A DNA stretch of 64,000 nucleotides from DATHBD01 sp035296325 (GCA_035296325.1 DATHBD010000070.1:225914-289913); one strand, 5' to 3'; positions 1 through 10,156 are shown, counted from the stretch's first letter. Translations and numbers: made by a program. The notes: generated from the sequence alone by a model not told the origin.

Positions 1-2
1 GC

Positions 3-83
3 AGCGCCGACTCCGCGGCGAAGGCCGCCCTGCGCGCGATCGCGCTCGAACATGCACGCCTCCACGGCTACGACGTGACATAG
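3..83 (+). CDS. 3' end of a phage gene (partial)
   Basis: A frame open from the window edge ends at TAG 81-83, giving a 26-residue tail that ends HARLHGYDVT. It lies 15 bp before the tape-measure gene. In siphophages that slot is normally occupied by a tail assembly chaperone, so this is the likely identity by synteny only. The fragment itself has no diagnostic motif. Confidence 0.5.
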   Translation, partial: SADSAAKAALRAIALEHARLHGYDVT

Positions 84-98
84 GTCCGGGGGTGCGCT

Positions 99-3000
99 GT
101 GGCCGGCGAAGGCGCATCCGTTGGCACTGTGTACGTCGAGATCAACCCCCGTGCGACGGCGTTCTGGGACAAGTTCGTCGCACAGGCACGTCCCGGCGCG
201 AACAAGGCCGGCGACGAGATCGGCGCGGCGGTTGGCCGGCAGCTTCAGGACAAGGTGTCGGGAGGTCTCGCCCGGGGCGTTGAGGCCGGCGCGGCGGCGG
301 CCACCACGCGCGGCGCGAAGGTCGGCAAGGACATTGGCGACGCAGCCCGCAAGGGCATCGAGTCGGCGTTGAAGGCGCTGCCCGAGGCGAAGCTCGACGC
401 GGACTCGTCGAAGATCGACCGGAAGGTCGCGGCGATCCGCGCCGACCTGGCCACCCTGAAAGACCAGAAGATCGGCGTCGACCTCGACGCCGGCGAGGCG
501 CAGACCCGGCTGGCGGCGCTGAGCCGCCAACTCGGTTCGCTGACCCGCGACATTGAGGCGGCGAAGGCCGCGGGCAAGAACATCCCGCTCAACGTCGACT
601 CGCTCAAGGCACTGGCCGCGGTCGACGCACTCAAACGCAAGGTCGCGGAGTTCCAGCGCGATGCCTCAAAGCCGGTGAAGGTGCCGGTCGAGGCGGACAC
701 GGCCAAGATGGGCCAGCTTGAGCAGCTCATCGACCGGCGCATCGGCGGTGCCATCAAAGCCCTCCCGAATGTGGAACTGTCGGCCGACTCGTCGGAGGCC
801 GAGGCGAAGGTCGCCAAGCTCCGCCGGGACCTCGAGTCGCTGCAGTCGAAGCGCATCGGCGTCGACCTCAGCGCGGAGCAGGCCCTCGCTGAGATTGGCC
901 GGATCAATCGGGAACTTTCCGACCTCGGGTCCAGCTCGGAGAGCATCCAGGTCCGGGCGGACACGGCAGCGGCTAGCGCACAACTCGCGACCGTTGAGGC
1001 TGAGGTGGCCCGGCTCGCCGGGTCCAACCCCACGGTCAGGGTCGACGTGGACGCTGGCGGTGCCGCCGCGCAGCTCGGGGCGGTCAATGCCGCGGCGTCC
1101 GGCTCATCAGGCTCTATCGGGACCCTCATCGCCGCCGGCTTGGCGATCGGCCCCGCGATCATTCCGGTCGCGGCGGCGGCCACAGCAGCGATTGCCGCGA
1201 TCGGTGCTGCGGCGGTCGCGGGTGGCATCGGCATCGGCGTGGGCGTCCTCGCCTTCACTGGCGTGACGAAGGCCGTGCAGGCGATGGGTGCCGCGCATGA
1301 GGAGGCTGGGAAGTCCGCCGCATCGAACGCGGCCAAGACGAGCCAGATCGCGTCGGCGGTGGCCCAGGCGCAGTCGGCGACAGCGTCTCTGGCGAACACG
1401 CGCGCTTCGGCGGCGTCGGCCGAGATCAGTGCGTCGCAGCGAGTTGCGCAGGCCGAGCAGCGATTGCAAACGGCGCGCAGCGACGCTGCGCAGGCTGCGG
1501 TGGCCGCCGCCGAGCGGGTCGCCGGTGCCGTGCGGTCGCTCGCAGTGGCGCGGCGGACCGCCACGTCGGCGCAGTTGTCGTCGGAACGGGCCGTCACGAG
1601 CGCCGAGCAGTCGTTGACTGCGGCGCAGAATCAGGCGCGGATCTCCATCCTGGCGCTGACCGACGCGAAGAAGGCCGCCAAGCAGGCGAACGACGACTTG
1701 GCCACGTCGATCGCGCATCACGCTCTCGCAACCCGCCAAGCCGCCCTCGACGAGGAGTCGGCGCGCACGGCCCTCGCGAAGCTGAACACCGAGCTCGCCG
1801 GGAAGACCGACGCGGAGTCGCAGCAGCAGCGGGCGCAGGCGAAGCTGAACTACGACGAGGCGAAGCAGCGCGTGCTTGACCTGGGCGTGCAGCAGCAGCG
1901 CCTTGCTGAGCAGAAGGCCGAGTCGGACCGGGCCGGCATCGACGGGTCGAAGCAGGTTCTCGCCGCCCAGGAGACGATCGCCGCGGCGTCGGAGCGGGTG
2001 CGGAAGGCCGAGGCGGGCGTCAGCGACGCGCGCAGCGACTCGGCGGCGCAGGCGCAGCGGTCTGCGGAGCTGATCGCCGCGGCCGAGGCGGGGGTTGGGA
2101 TCGCCCGGCAGGCCGAGACGCAGTCTGCGTTGAAGTCGACCGCGACTATCGGCGCCGCGGAGCAGGCCATTGCGGACGCCCGCCGTGGTCAGGCGGACCA
2201 GGCGCGGCAGGCTGCGTTCAGCATCGCTCAGGCGCAGCAGGCGGTTGTTTCGGCGCAGCAGCAGGTGCAGCAGGCGTCGCAGGACGCTGGGTCTGCCGGT
2301 TCGGCGTCGATGGACAAGCTGGCTACGGCCATGGCGGGGTTGTCGCCGGCCGGGCGCGAGTTCGCCACGTTCATCTTCGGGCTGAAGGGCACGTTCGACG
2401 ACTTGCGGCGCACCGCCGAGGCGGGGGTGCTGCCCGGGGTGCAGGCCGGCATTGAGGCGCTCCTACCGAAGCTGCCCATGGTGAAGGCCCTTGTCGCCGA
2501 TGTGGGCAAGGTGTTGGGCGACATGGCGAAGTCCGCCGGTGAGGCGTTGGCGTCACCGAAGTGGGAGCCGTTCTTCGCGTTCGTCAGCTCGACGGCGGGG
2601 CCGGCGCTGAAGGGCATGGGCGATGTCGTCGGCAACGTGGCGTTGGCGTTCGCGAATCTGATGGTGGCGTTCGGGCCGCTAACGGAGAAGTTCGGCGGCG
2701 GCCTTGTGGGCATGTCGGAGAAGTTCGCGGCGTGGGCGGCGGGCCTGTCGAACAACCCGTCGTTCAACAAGTTCCTGGACTACATCGCGGTCAACGGCGC
2801 GAAGGTCGTCGACCTCGGCGGGAAGATCGCCGAGGTAGTGGGAAAGATCGTCACCGGCCTCGCGCCGATCGGATCGATCGCGCTGACTGGCCTCACCGGG
2901 TTCTTCGACATGCTGAGCAGCTTCTCGACGGCGCAGATCACTGCGATCGCAGTCGGGATCGCCGCCGTCGCTGCCGGCTTTGCCGTGTACAGCGTCGGCG

Positions 3001-5393
3001 CGGGCATCGCGACTGCCGCGACGAAGGGCTTTGGCGCGGCGATGGCCGCCACTCCCGTGGGCTTGATCGTCACCTTGCTGGCTGGGCTGGTCATCGGCGT
3101 GATCGCGGCCTACAACCACTTCGGCAAGTTCCGGGAGTTCGTTGACGCGGCGTGGGCGGGGATCAAGTCCGCCGCGGTGTCCGCGTGGGAGGGCGTCCTC
3201 AAGCCCGCCTTCAATGGCCTGAAGACAGCGATCATGGACGGCGTTGTGCCGGCCGTGCTGTGGCTGTGGCACAACGCCATCGAGCCGGCGTTCGTGGCGA
3301 TCGGCGCGGTCGTGGTGGCCGCGTGGAACAACGTCATCAAGCCCGCGTTCGAGGCGCTCAAGACGTTCGTGTCCACGGTGCTGGGCCCGGCGATCATGTG
3401 GCTCCGGAACAACGCGGTCGTCCCCGCGTTCGAAGGCATCAAGTCGGCGATCAGCGTGGCATGGGCCGCGATCAAGGTCGTGTTCGACGTCATCAACACG
3501 TTCATCCGCACCGTGCTCGGGCCGGTCTTCACATGGCTCTGGAACAACATCGTCCAGCCGGCGTGGACCGGGATCAAGGCGGTCATCGACGTCGCATGGG
3601 CTGCGATCAACGTGATCTTCGGCCTGGCCGAGGCGTACATCCGCAACGTGTTGGCGCCCGTGTTTATGTGGTTATGGAACAACGTGATCACGCCCGTTTG
3701 GGCCGGGATCAAGCTGGCCATCGACGTCGCGTGGGCCGCGATCAAGGCGATCTTCGGCGTCATCGAGACGGTCGTCCGGACCGTGCTGGCCCCCGTGTTC
3801 ACATGGCTTTGGAACGCTGTGATCACTCCGGTGTGGGCCGGCATCAAGCTGGCGATCGACATCGCCTGGACGGCAATAAAGATCATCTTCGGCTTGGTCG
3901 AGATCTACATCAAGGCCGTTCTCGCCCCCGTGTTCACGTGGCTCTGGAACAGCGTGATCACCCCCGTGTGGAACGGCATCAAGGCCGCAATCGACCTGGC
4001 CTGGAAGGGCATCCTCGTCATCTGGACCGCGATCAAGTGGCAGATCGACCACGTGCTCGCCCCGGTGTTCCGGTTCCTCCTCGACAAGGTCATCACCCCA
4101 ATCTGGAACGGCATCAAGGACACCATCTCCGCCGTGTGGGACAAGTTCATCAAGCCCACGTTCACCGCCCTCGCCGACTTCATCGGCAACCACGTCGTCC
4201 CAGGCTTCCGCGCCGGGGTCGACGCGATCGGCAAGGCGTGGGAGGGCGTGAAGGAACTGGCCCGCAAGCCCGTCGAGTTCGTCGTCAACAGCGTCATCAA
4301 CCCGCTGATCCGCGGCTACAACAGCCTGGCCACGAAGTTCGGCGTCGGCACGGTCGGCGAGATCCAGGGCTTCGCCACCGGCGGCATCGCCCCGGCGTAC
4401 AGCGGCGTCATCCCCGGCTACACGCCCGGGCGGGACACGCAACTCATCGCCGTGGGCGGTGGCGAGGCGATCCTCCGGCCCGAGGTCACCCGCGCCCTGG
4501 GCCCATCGGCAATCCACGAGTGGAACGCGGCGGCCCGGTCAGGCGGCGTGGCCGGCGCAGCGAAGGCCATGGGCATTCCGGGGTTCGCGGTCGGCGGCAT
4601 CGTCGGGTCGGTCCTTGACGGGGTCGCCAACCCCGGCGCGTGGCTGCGCCGCCAGTACCAGGGCGCGGTCGGCAAGTTGGGCCAGTACGGCGACCTGGGC
4701 AAGATGCTCGCGAACATGCCGGAGAACCTCGTCAACGGCATGCTCGGCCTGGTCAAAGGCATGCTCGCCCGGGTCACTGAGGGCAGCGGCGGCACGATGC
4801 GGGCCCTTGGAGCCGCGTCCGGGGCGCCGCCCGGGGCACCGATCGGCCCGACCGGCTCGGGCTGGGCGTGGCAGATCGGCAGGCTCCGCCAGGCGTTCCC
4901 CGGGCTGGCCCTGTACTCCGGCCTACGCCCAGGCGCGGTCACCAGCTCGGGCAACGCGTCGTGGCACAGCAAAGGCCGAGCCGTGGACATCCCGCCCCGC
5001 AAGGACGTCTTCGACTGGATCTTGTCGAACTACGGGTCGAGGTCGAAGGAACTGATCTCGAAGCTCGACCCGGCGCACAACATCTACAACGGCCAGTACC
5101 ACCGGTTCTCCGCGTCGCTGCTCGCCAACCACGGCCTACCCGGAGAGCCCAACGCGCACATCCACTGGGCCTACGACCAGGGCGGGCCGCTCCCGCCAGG
5201 CCTGACCATGGCGTACAACGGCACCGGCAAAACGGAGTGGGTGTTCACCGAGGACCAGTTGAAGAGCATGGCCGCCGGCGGCAAAGGCGGAGGTGGCGGG
5301 CCCACCGTCAACATCAACGTCAACGGCTCGGACCAGTCGCCACGCGAAATCGCCCAGCAGGTCAAGAGCGAACTCGCCTGGGCAATGCGATGA
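99..5393 (+). CDS. tail tape measure protein with M15-like peptidase domain
   Basis: This 1764-residue protein would set siphophage tail length and sit inside the tail tube. Residues 1-330 are coiled coil with a repeated LxADSS...KVAxxRxDL unit. Residues about 345-395 are hydrophobic, 400-790 are Ala/Gln-rich coiled coil, and further hydrophobic segments lie near 960-1010. From about 1049 to 1363 there are seven tandem 45-residue repeats (135 bp) built around VLxPVFxWLWNN, typical of tape measures. Near the C-terminus, WHSKGRAVDIP (about 1622) and NAHIHWAY (about 1685) match the zinc-ligand pattern of M15 D-Ala-D-Ala peptidases, suggesting local cell-wall digestion during DNA injection. The start is GTG. 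The tail end is Gly-rich. Confidence 0.93.
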   Translation: MAGEGASVGTVYVEINPRATAFWDKFVAQARPGANKAGDEIGAAVGRQLQDKVSGGLARGVEAGAAAATTRGAKVGKDIGDAARKGIESALKALPEAKLDADSSKIDRKVAAIRADLATLKDQKIGVDLDAGEAQTRLAALSRQLGSLTRDIEAAKAAGKNIPLNVDSLKALAAVDALKRKVAEFQRDASKPVKVPVEADTAKMGQLEQLIDRRIGGAIKALPNVELSADSSEAEAKVAKLRRDLESLQSKRIGVDLSAEQALAEIGRINRELSDLGSSSESIQVRADTAAASAQLATVEAEVARLAGSNPTVRVDVDAGGAAAQLGAVNAAASGSSGSIGTLIAAGLAIGPAIIPVAAAATAAIAAIGAAAVAGGIGIGVGVLAFTGVTKAVQAMGAAHEEAGKSAASNAAKTSQIASAVAQAQSATASLANTRASAASAEISASQRVAQAEQRLQTARSDAAQAAVAAAERVAGAVRSLAVARRTATSAQLSSERAVTSAEQSLTAAQNQARISILALTDAKKAAKQANDDLATSIAHHALATRQAALDEESARTALAKLNTELAGKTDAESQQQRAQAKLNYDEAKQRVLDLGVQQQRLAEQKAESDRAGIDGSKQVLAAQETIAAASERVRKAEAGVSDARSDSAAQAQRSAELIAAAEAGVGIARQAETQSALKSTATIGAAEQAIADARRGQADQARQAAFSIAQAQQAVVSAQQQVQQASQDAGSAGSASMDKLATAMAGLSPAGREFATFIFGLKGTFDDLRRTAEAGVLPGVQAGIEALLPKLPMVKALVADVGKVLGDMAKSAGEALASPKWEPFFAFVSSTAGPALKGMGDVVGNVALAFANLMVAFGPLTEKFGGGLVGMSEKFAAWAAGLSNNPSFNKFLDYIAVNGAKVVDLGGKIAEVVGKIVTGLAPIGSIALTGLTGFFDMLSSFSTAQITAIAVGIAAVAAGFAVYSVGAGIATAATKGFGAAMAATPVGLIVTLLAGLVIGVIAAYNHFGKFREFVDAAWAGIKSAAVSAWEGVLKPAFNGLKTAIMDGVVPAVLWLWHNAIEPAFVAIGAVVVAAWNNVIKPAFEALKTFVSTVLGPAIMWLRNNAVVPAFEGIKSAISVAWAAIKVVFDVINTFIRTVLGPVFTWLWNNIVQPAWTGIKAVIDVAWAAINVIFGLAEAYIRNVLAPVFMWLWNNVITPVWAGIKLAIDVAWAAIKAIFGVIETVVRTVLAPVFTWLWNAVITPVWAGIKLAIDIAWTAIKIIFGLVEIYIKAVLAPVFTWLWNSVITPVWNGIKAAIDLAWKGILVIWTAIKWQIDHVLAPVFRFLLDKVITPIWNGIKDTISAVWDKFIKPTFTALADFIGNHVVPGFRAGVDAIGKAWEGVKELARKPVEFVVNSVINPLIRGYNSLATKFGVGTVGEIQGFATGGIAPAYSGVIPGYTPGRDTQLIAVGGGEAILRPEVTRALGPSAIHEWNAAARSGGVAGAAKAMGIPGFAVGGIVGSVLDGVANPGAWLRRQYQGAVGKLGQYGDLGKMLANMPENLVNGMLGLVKGMLARVTEGSGGTMRALGAASGAPPGAPIGPTGSGWAWQIGRLRQAFPGLALYSGLRPGAVTSSGNASWHSKGRAVDIPPRKDVFDWILSNYGSRSKELISKLDPAHNIYNGQYHRFSASLLANHGLPGEPNAHIHWAYDQGGPLPPGLTMAYNGTGKTEWVFTEDQLKSMAAGGKGGGGGPTVNINVNGSDQSPREIAQQVKSELAWAMR

Positions 5394-5410
5394 CGGGGCG
5401 GTGGTGACAC

Positions 5411-6337
5411 ATGCCGATCCCCGCAGGGGTATACGTCTCCCCCGAAGCGTTCGTTGCTCTGTCCGCGTACCGGCCGCCAACCACAGCACTTGTCGCCGCC
5501 CACCTGCGCCTCGACGACTGGGCCGCGAACGCTGTCGACTACAACGGCACGGAGTGGTGGGCGACCGGGTTCGACGGCTGGTGGGGCGGGTCCTCCATGC
5601 GGACCGGCGCGACGGAGCGACCATCAGACCATGGCGGGTTCGACGGACCGTCGTACCTCGGGCCGCGCACCATGACCATCAGCGGCGTCACGCTCGCACC
5701 AACGACCGACCTGGTCCTACTGGCGCGGGACACGATCGTTTCGCTGTGCTCCGATCTTCGTTCGCTGTACCCGTTGGTCGTGACGGAAACGTCGGGCCTA
5801 ACCCGGCAGTGCATGGTTCGCATCGTCGGCGACCCCAAGGTTGCCGACCTGAACGAGACGGCGTTCGAGTGGCAGATGTCCCTCGTCGCCCCGGACCCGC
5901 GCCGCTACTCCACGTCGGAGACGGTCCTGACGATGACCGCACCCGCCGACCCGGTGGGCGGTTTGGTGGTGCCGTTCTCGGTGCCGTTCTCGATCGTGTC
6001 GGTGGGGTCATCCTCAACGACGGAGACGGTCACGAACGGCGGGACGTTCGGCACGCGGCCGGTGATCACGTTCTCGGGTCCGCTGTCGAACCCTCAGATC
6101 ACCAATGTGACGACCGGGCAAACGATGGCGTTGACGTCGGTGATCGCCGGCGGCGAGTGGGTGGTGCTCGACTTCGACCGCCGCTCAGTCCTCCTGAACG
6201 GCATCACGTCGCGCGCGTCGACAATCCTGCACGGTTCGGCCTGGTGGGAGCTTGCCCCGGGCGTGAACGAGCTGCAGTTGGCGGCGGCCGACGGCGAGGG
6301 TTCCGCGACGGTGCGGTTCCGCTCAGCCTGGCGCTAG
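5411..6337 (+). CDS. distal tail (Dit-like) phage tail protein
   Basis: This 308-residue protein lies directly downstream of the tape measure, the standard slot for the distal tail protein that joins tube and baseplate. The N-terminal half has the Trp/Gly-rich and LVAPDPR features (near residues 155-165) common in actinophage tail proteins. The C-terminal half looks like a beta-sandwich. No enzyme motif is seen. The ATG lies 17 bp after the tape-measure stop. The Dit assignment rests on order and general resemblance. Confidence 0.75.
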   Translation: MPIPAGVYVSPEAFVALSAYRPPTTALVAAHLRLDDWAANAVDYNGTEWWATGFDGWWGGSSMRTGATERPSDHGGFDGPSYLGPRTMTISGVTLAPTTDLVLLARDTIVSLCSDLRSLYPLVVTETSGLTRQCMVRIVGDPKVADLNETAFEWQMSLVAPDPRRYSTSETVLTMTAPADPVGGLVVPFSVPFSIVSVGSSSTTETVTNGGTFGTRPVITFSGPLSNPQITNVTTGQTMALTSVIAGGEWVVLDFDRRSVLLNGITSRASTILHGSAWWELAPGVNELQLAAADGEGSATVRFRSAWR

Positions 6338-6420
6338 CCCTCTTCAACCCCATCCCGCGGTCGTCTTTTGCGCCCGCGGCTTTCACCGTGCCCGGCTGAC
6401 GACGACGGAGAGGCCATCCC

Positions 6421-7524
6421 ATGCCGACGTATGACCCGTGGGCTCTTGACGCGTCAGTGAACGTCCCCGCCTACACGGGGCAGGAACTTCGCCTCGGCAC
6501 GGTCAGCCCCGTGTTCGCCGGGTCGACGAACCCGCTCGGGGTGCGGTCCGGGGTGAAGGGCACCGCGGCGCAGACGGACCTGCTGGTGCAGGCGCAGAGC
6601 ACGCCCAACATGACCGTGAAGGTCAACCCTGGCATGGCCGTGATCCAGGGGTCGAGCACCTCCGCGCAGGGCGCGTACAGCTACGCCCTCGCCGACGTGA
6701 CGACGTTGACGATTGCCGCGTCGCACGTGTCGCTGGTCCGTAAGGATCTGATCGTTGCCCGCGTCCGCGACGCCCTCGTCATCGGCAACGACCGGGACGG
6801 ACCGCCGCCGGTCGTGATCGCTGGGACGCCTGGAGGCGGCACTCCGGCGCTACCCGCTGACGGTTCGTACGTGACGCTGGCCGAGGTCAACGTGGGTGCT
6901 GGGGTTTCGAGCATCACGTCGGGCAACGTGGCTGACCGTCGCCCGTTCGCCGCCGCGCTGGGCGGGTCTATCCCGTGGATCGGCACCGCGCCCACGTCGA
7001 TGCCGCCTGGGCAGTTGAACGCCGACATCACCGTGCCCACCGCCACGGTGCCGTACCACTTCAACGGCACCACCAACCTCCGCCTCGCGGACGCCACCAA
7101 CGCGGTCACGCACATCTACTCGAAGCGCCGCGTGAGCGGCAACTTCGCCGCCGTTACCGGCGCGACCGCCGTGACCCAGTTCAGCAAGGGCGTCGCGCTG
7201 GCCGTGTCGACCGCGTACCGGGTCACAGTGAACGCCCGCGTCATTTCCACGGTCACGAACGACACGGCACTGGTCAGCTTGTACGCCAACGGAGACCTGC
7301 AGGCGACGACCCCGTTGGCGCTGCCTGACAACGACTACTGTGGCCTCGCCGTCATCGACACCACGTACGTCACGGGCCCAGCCCAGACGAGCGCAACGTT
7401 CGCGGTGCTGCTGCAACGAGGCAACGCCGCCGCGTCGTCGATGACGATGTTTGCTCAGACGGGGTACCCGTTCGAGTTCACGGTTCTGCGGCTGGGCACG
7501 AACACCGCACTCGTCGAGGCGTAA
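6421..7524 (+). CDS. phage minor tail protein, possible host-contact protein
   Basis: This 367-residue protein has no signal peptide. The N-terminal 175 residues (YDPWALDASVNVPAYTG onward, then NPGMAVIQG and VADRRPFAAALGG) match the pattern of small actinophage minor tail proteins. The C-terminal half is beta-rich and repetitive in Thr/Ala, as expected of a virion surface or adhesion domain. It sits between Dit-like and Gp37-like genes. Role in receptor binding is inference. An 83-bp gap precedes it. Confidence 0.65.
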   Translation: MPTYDPWALDASVNVPAYTGQELRLGTVSPVFAGSTNPLGVRSGVKGTAAQTDLLVQAQSTPNMTVKVNPGMAVIQGSSTSAQGAYSYALADVTTLTIAASHVSLVRKDLIVARVRDALVIGNDRDGPPPVVIAGTPGGGTPALPADGSYVTLAEVNVGAGVSSITSGNVADRRPFAAALGGSIPWIGTAPTSMPPGQLNADITVPTATVPYHFNGTTNLRLADATNAVTHIYSKRRVSGNFAAVTGATAVTQFSKGVALAVSTAYRVTVNARVISTVTNDTALVSLYANGDLQATTPLALPDNDYCGLAVIDTTYVTGPAQTSATFAVLLQRGNAAASSMTMFAQTGYPFEFTVLRLGTNTALVEA

Positions 7525-7527
7525 CCC

Positions 7528-8625
7528 GTGGCCACCTACCGGTACCTGTTCGCGGACCTACTGAGCGGCGCGCTCATCGAGGAGTTGCCGGTGAACTGCG
7601 ACCGGTTCAGCAGCGGACTCAACGGCGTGGGTGCGCTGTCGTGCACGTTGGACCTCACCGACCTGGGCGGTGTGGACGCGGCGGGCGCCACCGTCCCCGA
7701 CCACACCGCCGTGTACGTGGAACGCGACGAGCGGACCCTCGTGTGGGGCGGGATCGTCACGAAACGCCGACCGATCAACAACGGGCGGGGCGCGAGCATC
7801 GAGGCTGCCACGTTCGAAAGTTACCTGGGGCGGCGCAGCATCAAGTCCGACTGGTCGTTCGTCGGCGACGACATGTTCAACGTGGTCAGGACGTTTCTGT
7901 ACCTGCTCCCGACGCAGACGAACGGGGACCTGCGCATCACGGTCGACCCGGACATCATGTCTGGCCAGTCGTACACGGGCGCGTGGGTCGGCAAGGAGCG
8001 GGCCAACATGCTCGCGGAGATCACGAAGCTGGCCGCGCAGCCACCGGGGTTCGAGTTCACGATCGTCGTGGACCGCGACACCAACGGCGTGTTCACGCAC
8101 CAAATGGTGTTGGCCGCGCCGCACATGTCGGCCACCATCGACCCGATCGTGCTGGAGTACCCGTCGGGCAGTGTCTCGTTGTACGACTACCCGGAGGACC
8201 GCACCGGCGCGCCGAACGCTTTGACTGGCATTGGGCAGGGCGAGGGGGCGGCGATGCTGCTGTACGAGGTGGTCGACGACGACGACCTGGCCGCCGGGTT
8301 CCCGATCTTCGAGGGCGTGTTCTCCGCCAAGGACGAGGTCAGCTTCGACCGGCTGGTGATCCGGACTGCCGAGGTGCAGCGGGCCGGGCTGGGCGAGTCG
8401 ACTGTGCCGACCGTGACTTTGTTCGGCGATGCGTCGCCGGCGTTCGGGGAGTACCCGTTGGGTGTGCCGGCGCGGCTGCGGATCACGTCGCCGTACCACC
8501 CGGCCACCGTGTCGGGCGGCCCCGGAATTGATGAGATGCGCCGGGTCACGGGCTGGTCCGTTGTGCCCGGCCAGGCGGGCAGGGCTGAACAGGTCACGTT
8601 GGCGCTCGGTCAGGCGGCGACATGA
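7528..8625 (+). CDS. siphovirus ReqiPepy6 Gp37-like tail protein
   Basis: This 365-residue protein starts with MATYRYLFADLLSGALIEEL and continues with LVWGGIVTKRRP and FESYLGRRS, the layout of the Gp37-like family found in actinophage tails, often described as the tail-tip hub or baseplate component. The start is GTG, 3 bp after the previous stop. The stop overlaps the next ATG in ATGA. No catalytic residues are evident. Confidence 0.75.
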   Translation: MATYRYLFADLLSGALIEELPVNCDRFSSGLNGVGALSCTLDLTDLGGVDAAGATVPDHTAVYVERDERTLVWGGIVTKRRPINNGRGASIEAATFESYLGRRSIKSDWSFVGDDMFNVVRTFLYLLPTQTNGDLRITVDPDIMSGQSYTGAWVGKERANMLAEITKLAAQPPGFEFTIVVDRDTNGVFTHQMVLAAPHMSATIDPIVLEYPSGSVSLYDYPEDRTGAPNALTGIGQGEGAAMLLYEVVDDDDLAAGFPIFEGVFSAKDEVSFDRLVIRTAEVQRAGLGESTVPTVTLFGDASPAFGEYPLGVPARLRITSPYHPATVSGGPGIDEMRRVTGWSVVPGQAGRAEQVTLALGQAAT

Positions 8626-8870
8626 GCACGATCACCCCACCCCACGACGAGAACGCGTTGGCCCGGCGCCTGAAGGCCATCGAGGATCGCATCAGCACGC
8701 TGGACCGGGCGCCGCGGCTCGGCAACGCCACGGTGAGCGGCTCGATCACCATCGACGGCGGCACGTTGATTCTGGTCCACCGCGACACGAACGCCGTGCT
8801 GGCCACGTTCGGCCCGACCGGCTGGGTTCTGTACAACAGCAACGGCACCATCGCGCTCCAGTCGACCTGA
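8622..8870 (+). CDS. small tail-associated protein
   Basis: This 82-residue protein starts in the ATGA overlap with the Gp37-like gene, so it is translationally coupled. It begins with a short helix (ENALARRLKAIEDRISTLDR) followed by a beta-rich C-terminus. This is typical of small fibre or chaperone proteins after the tail hub. Its precise function is unknown. Confidence 0.6.
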   Translation: MSTITPPHDENALARRLKAIEDRISTLDRAPRLGNATVSGSITIDGGTLILVHRDTNAVLATFGPTGWVLYNSNGTIALQST

Positions 8871-8905
8871 CCGGCGACCTTCAACCAACCAGTAGGAGGT
8901 TCGCC

Positions 8906-9670
8906 GTGGGCTACACAGGGCCGTGGCGCGTCGCGAAGTCCCTCATCGTCCTTCACAACCAGCTACGGCCGCTCGCGCCCAAAGCGCCCGCGACGTCGTT
9001 CGGCACCATCGCGGACCTCGCGCACAACTCCACCTCGGAGCACTACCCGCACATCTACCCAACCTTGGGCAAGACGGCGGTGGTGTGCGCGAAGGACTTC
9101 CCCCTCGCCGACCGGCTGGACCCCCGGGCGGTGCTCGAGCAGATTCGGCTGAGCCGCGACCCGCGGGTGAAGTACGCGATCTCCTGCGGGCAGATGTTCT
9201 CCAGCTACCCCGTCACGGGCTACCCGGCGTGGACGTGGCGGCCGTACGGCGGCAAGGACAAGCATTTCGACCATGGCCACCTGAGCGTCGTCGGCGACGC
9301 CCGCGCCGACGACATCCGGCCGTGGCGCATCGCACCGCCTATCGTCTCGAAGCCAGCCATGCAAGCCATAGGAGATGACATGCCCGAAGACCTCGTTGTG
9401 AGCCTCCGCGCGCTGCTGCAGCACTACGACGGCAAGTCCGGCATCGGCGGCGACTCGTGGATCGCGCTGGTCTTGGAAAAGAACGTGCAGGCAAAGGTGG
9501 CCGACCTCGTGGGGCGCCCCGCTCCATCGCTGACCCTTACTGACGCGCAGGTCGCCGCAATCGCCGAGCGCGCCGACGCCGCCAGTTCGGAACGCCTCGC
9601 CGCAGTGGAGCGAAAACTTGACCGACTGTTGTCGGCGCTGGGCAGCGCCGACAACGAGCCGCCCGCCTGA
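8906..9670 (+). CDS. endolysin-like peptidoglycan hydrolase
   Basis: This 254-residue protein would act on host peptidoglycan at lysis. The GTG at 8906 was chosen because AGGAGG lies 7 bp upstream; longer in-frame starts overlap two genes. The N-terminal domain (1-150) contains ISTSEHYPH-like and DHGHLSVVG motifs, matching the His/Asp-rich M15-like or hydrolase fold common in actinophage lysis cassettes. The C-terminal 90 residues are helical and end in a coiled coil (AERADAASSERLAAVERKLD). Membrane-protein genes resembling holins follow. The exact bond cleaved is uncertain. Confidence 0.7.
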   Translation: MGYTGPWRVAKSLIVLHNQLRPLAPKAPATSFGTIADLAHNSTSEHYPHIYPTLGKTAVVCAKDFPLADRLDPRAVLEQIRLSRDPRVKYAISCGQMFSSYPVTGYPAWTWRPYGGKDKHFDHGHLSVVGDARADDIRPWRIAPPIVSKPAMQAIGDDMPEDLVVSLRALLQHYDGKSGIGGDSWIALVLEKNVQAKVADLVGRPAPSLTLTDAQVAAIAERADAASSERLAAVERKLDRLLSALGSADNEPPA

Positions 9671-9687
9671 ATGCCCGGGCCGGCGAG

Positions 9688-10152
9688 ATGAGCGACCCAG
9701 GTGAGGCGTTGGGGCATTGGCGCCGCGCCGCCGGCTACTACGCGTGGCGGACCACCGTCGCCGCCCTGATCGTGTTGGTCGTGGGCTGGGACGCGGTGTC
9801 GCTCCTCGCGTTTCCCGACACTGGATACGCCAGCGTGAGCTTCACGTTCTTGCGCAACGTGAACCCGTGGGGCATGCGCGGCTACGGCCCGCCGCTGGCT
9901 GTGCTGTTCATGCTGACCCTGTACGCGTTTGGTAGGCATCGCGGCGGCGCGGGCAACCCGTACATCCTGATGCGCGGCTGCCTGGGAGCGGTCGCGGCTT
10001 GGTACACGATGTGGACGTTCGGGATTGTCGGCTCGTGGTTCGTGACCGGCGAGGTCGGCAACTTGGGCGTCGGGGAACTGCTGTTCATCGCCGTGGTTTC
10101 CGTGATCTTGGCCCGCACGACACCTTCCGCTAAACCGCCGTCGAGGAGATGA
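9688..10152 (+). CDS. membrane protein next to endolysin, holin candidate
   Basis: This 154-residue protein has about four hydrophobic segments (residues 24-42, 68-82, 96-116, 128-142). Its position right after the endolysin-like gene makes it a lysis protein or accessory membrane protein. It is longer than typical holins and has no recognised family signature. It is separated by 17 bp from the endolysin gene. Confidence 0.6.
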   Translation: MSDPGEALGHWRRAAGYYAWRTTVAALIVLVVGWDAVSLLAFPDTGYASVSFTFLRNVNPWGMRGYGPPLAVLFMLTLYAFGRHRGGAGNPYILMRGCLGAVAAWYTMWTFGIVGSWFVTGEVGNLGVGELLFIAVVSVILARTTPSAKPPSRR

Positions 10153-10156
10153 GCTG

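Noticed and set aside
245..1597. Long reverse-strand open frame inside the tape-measure gene
   Set aside because: It is a shadow of GC-rich codon bias, with Ala/Arg/Ser-rich sequence, no ribosome site, and is fully covered by a convincing + strand gene.
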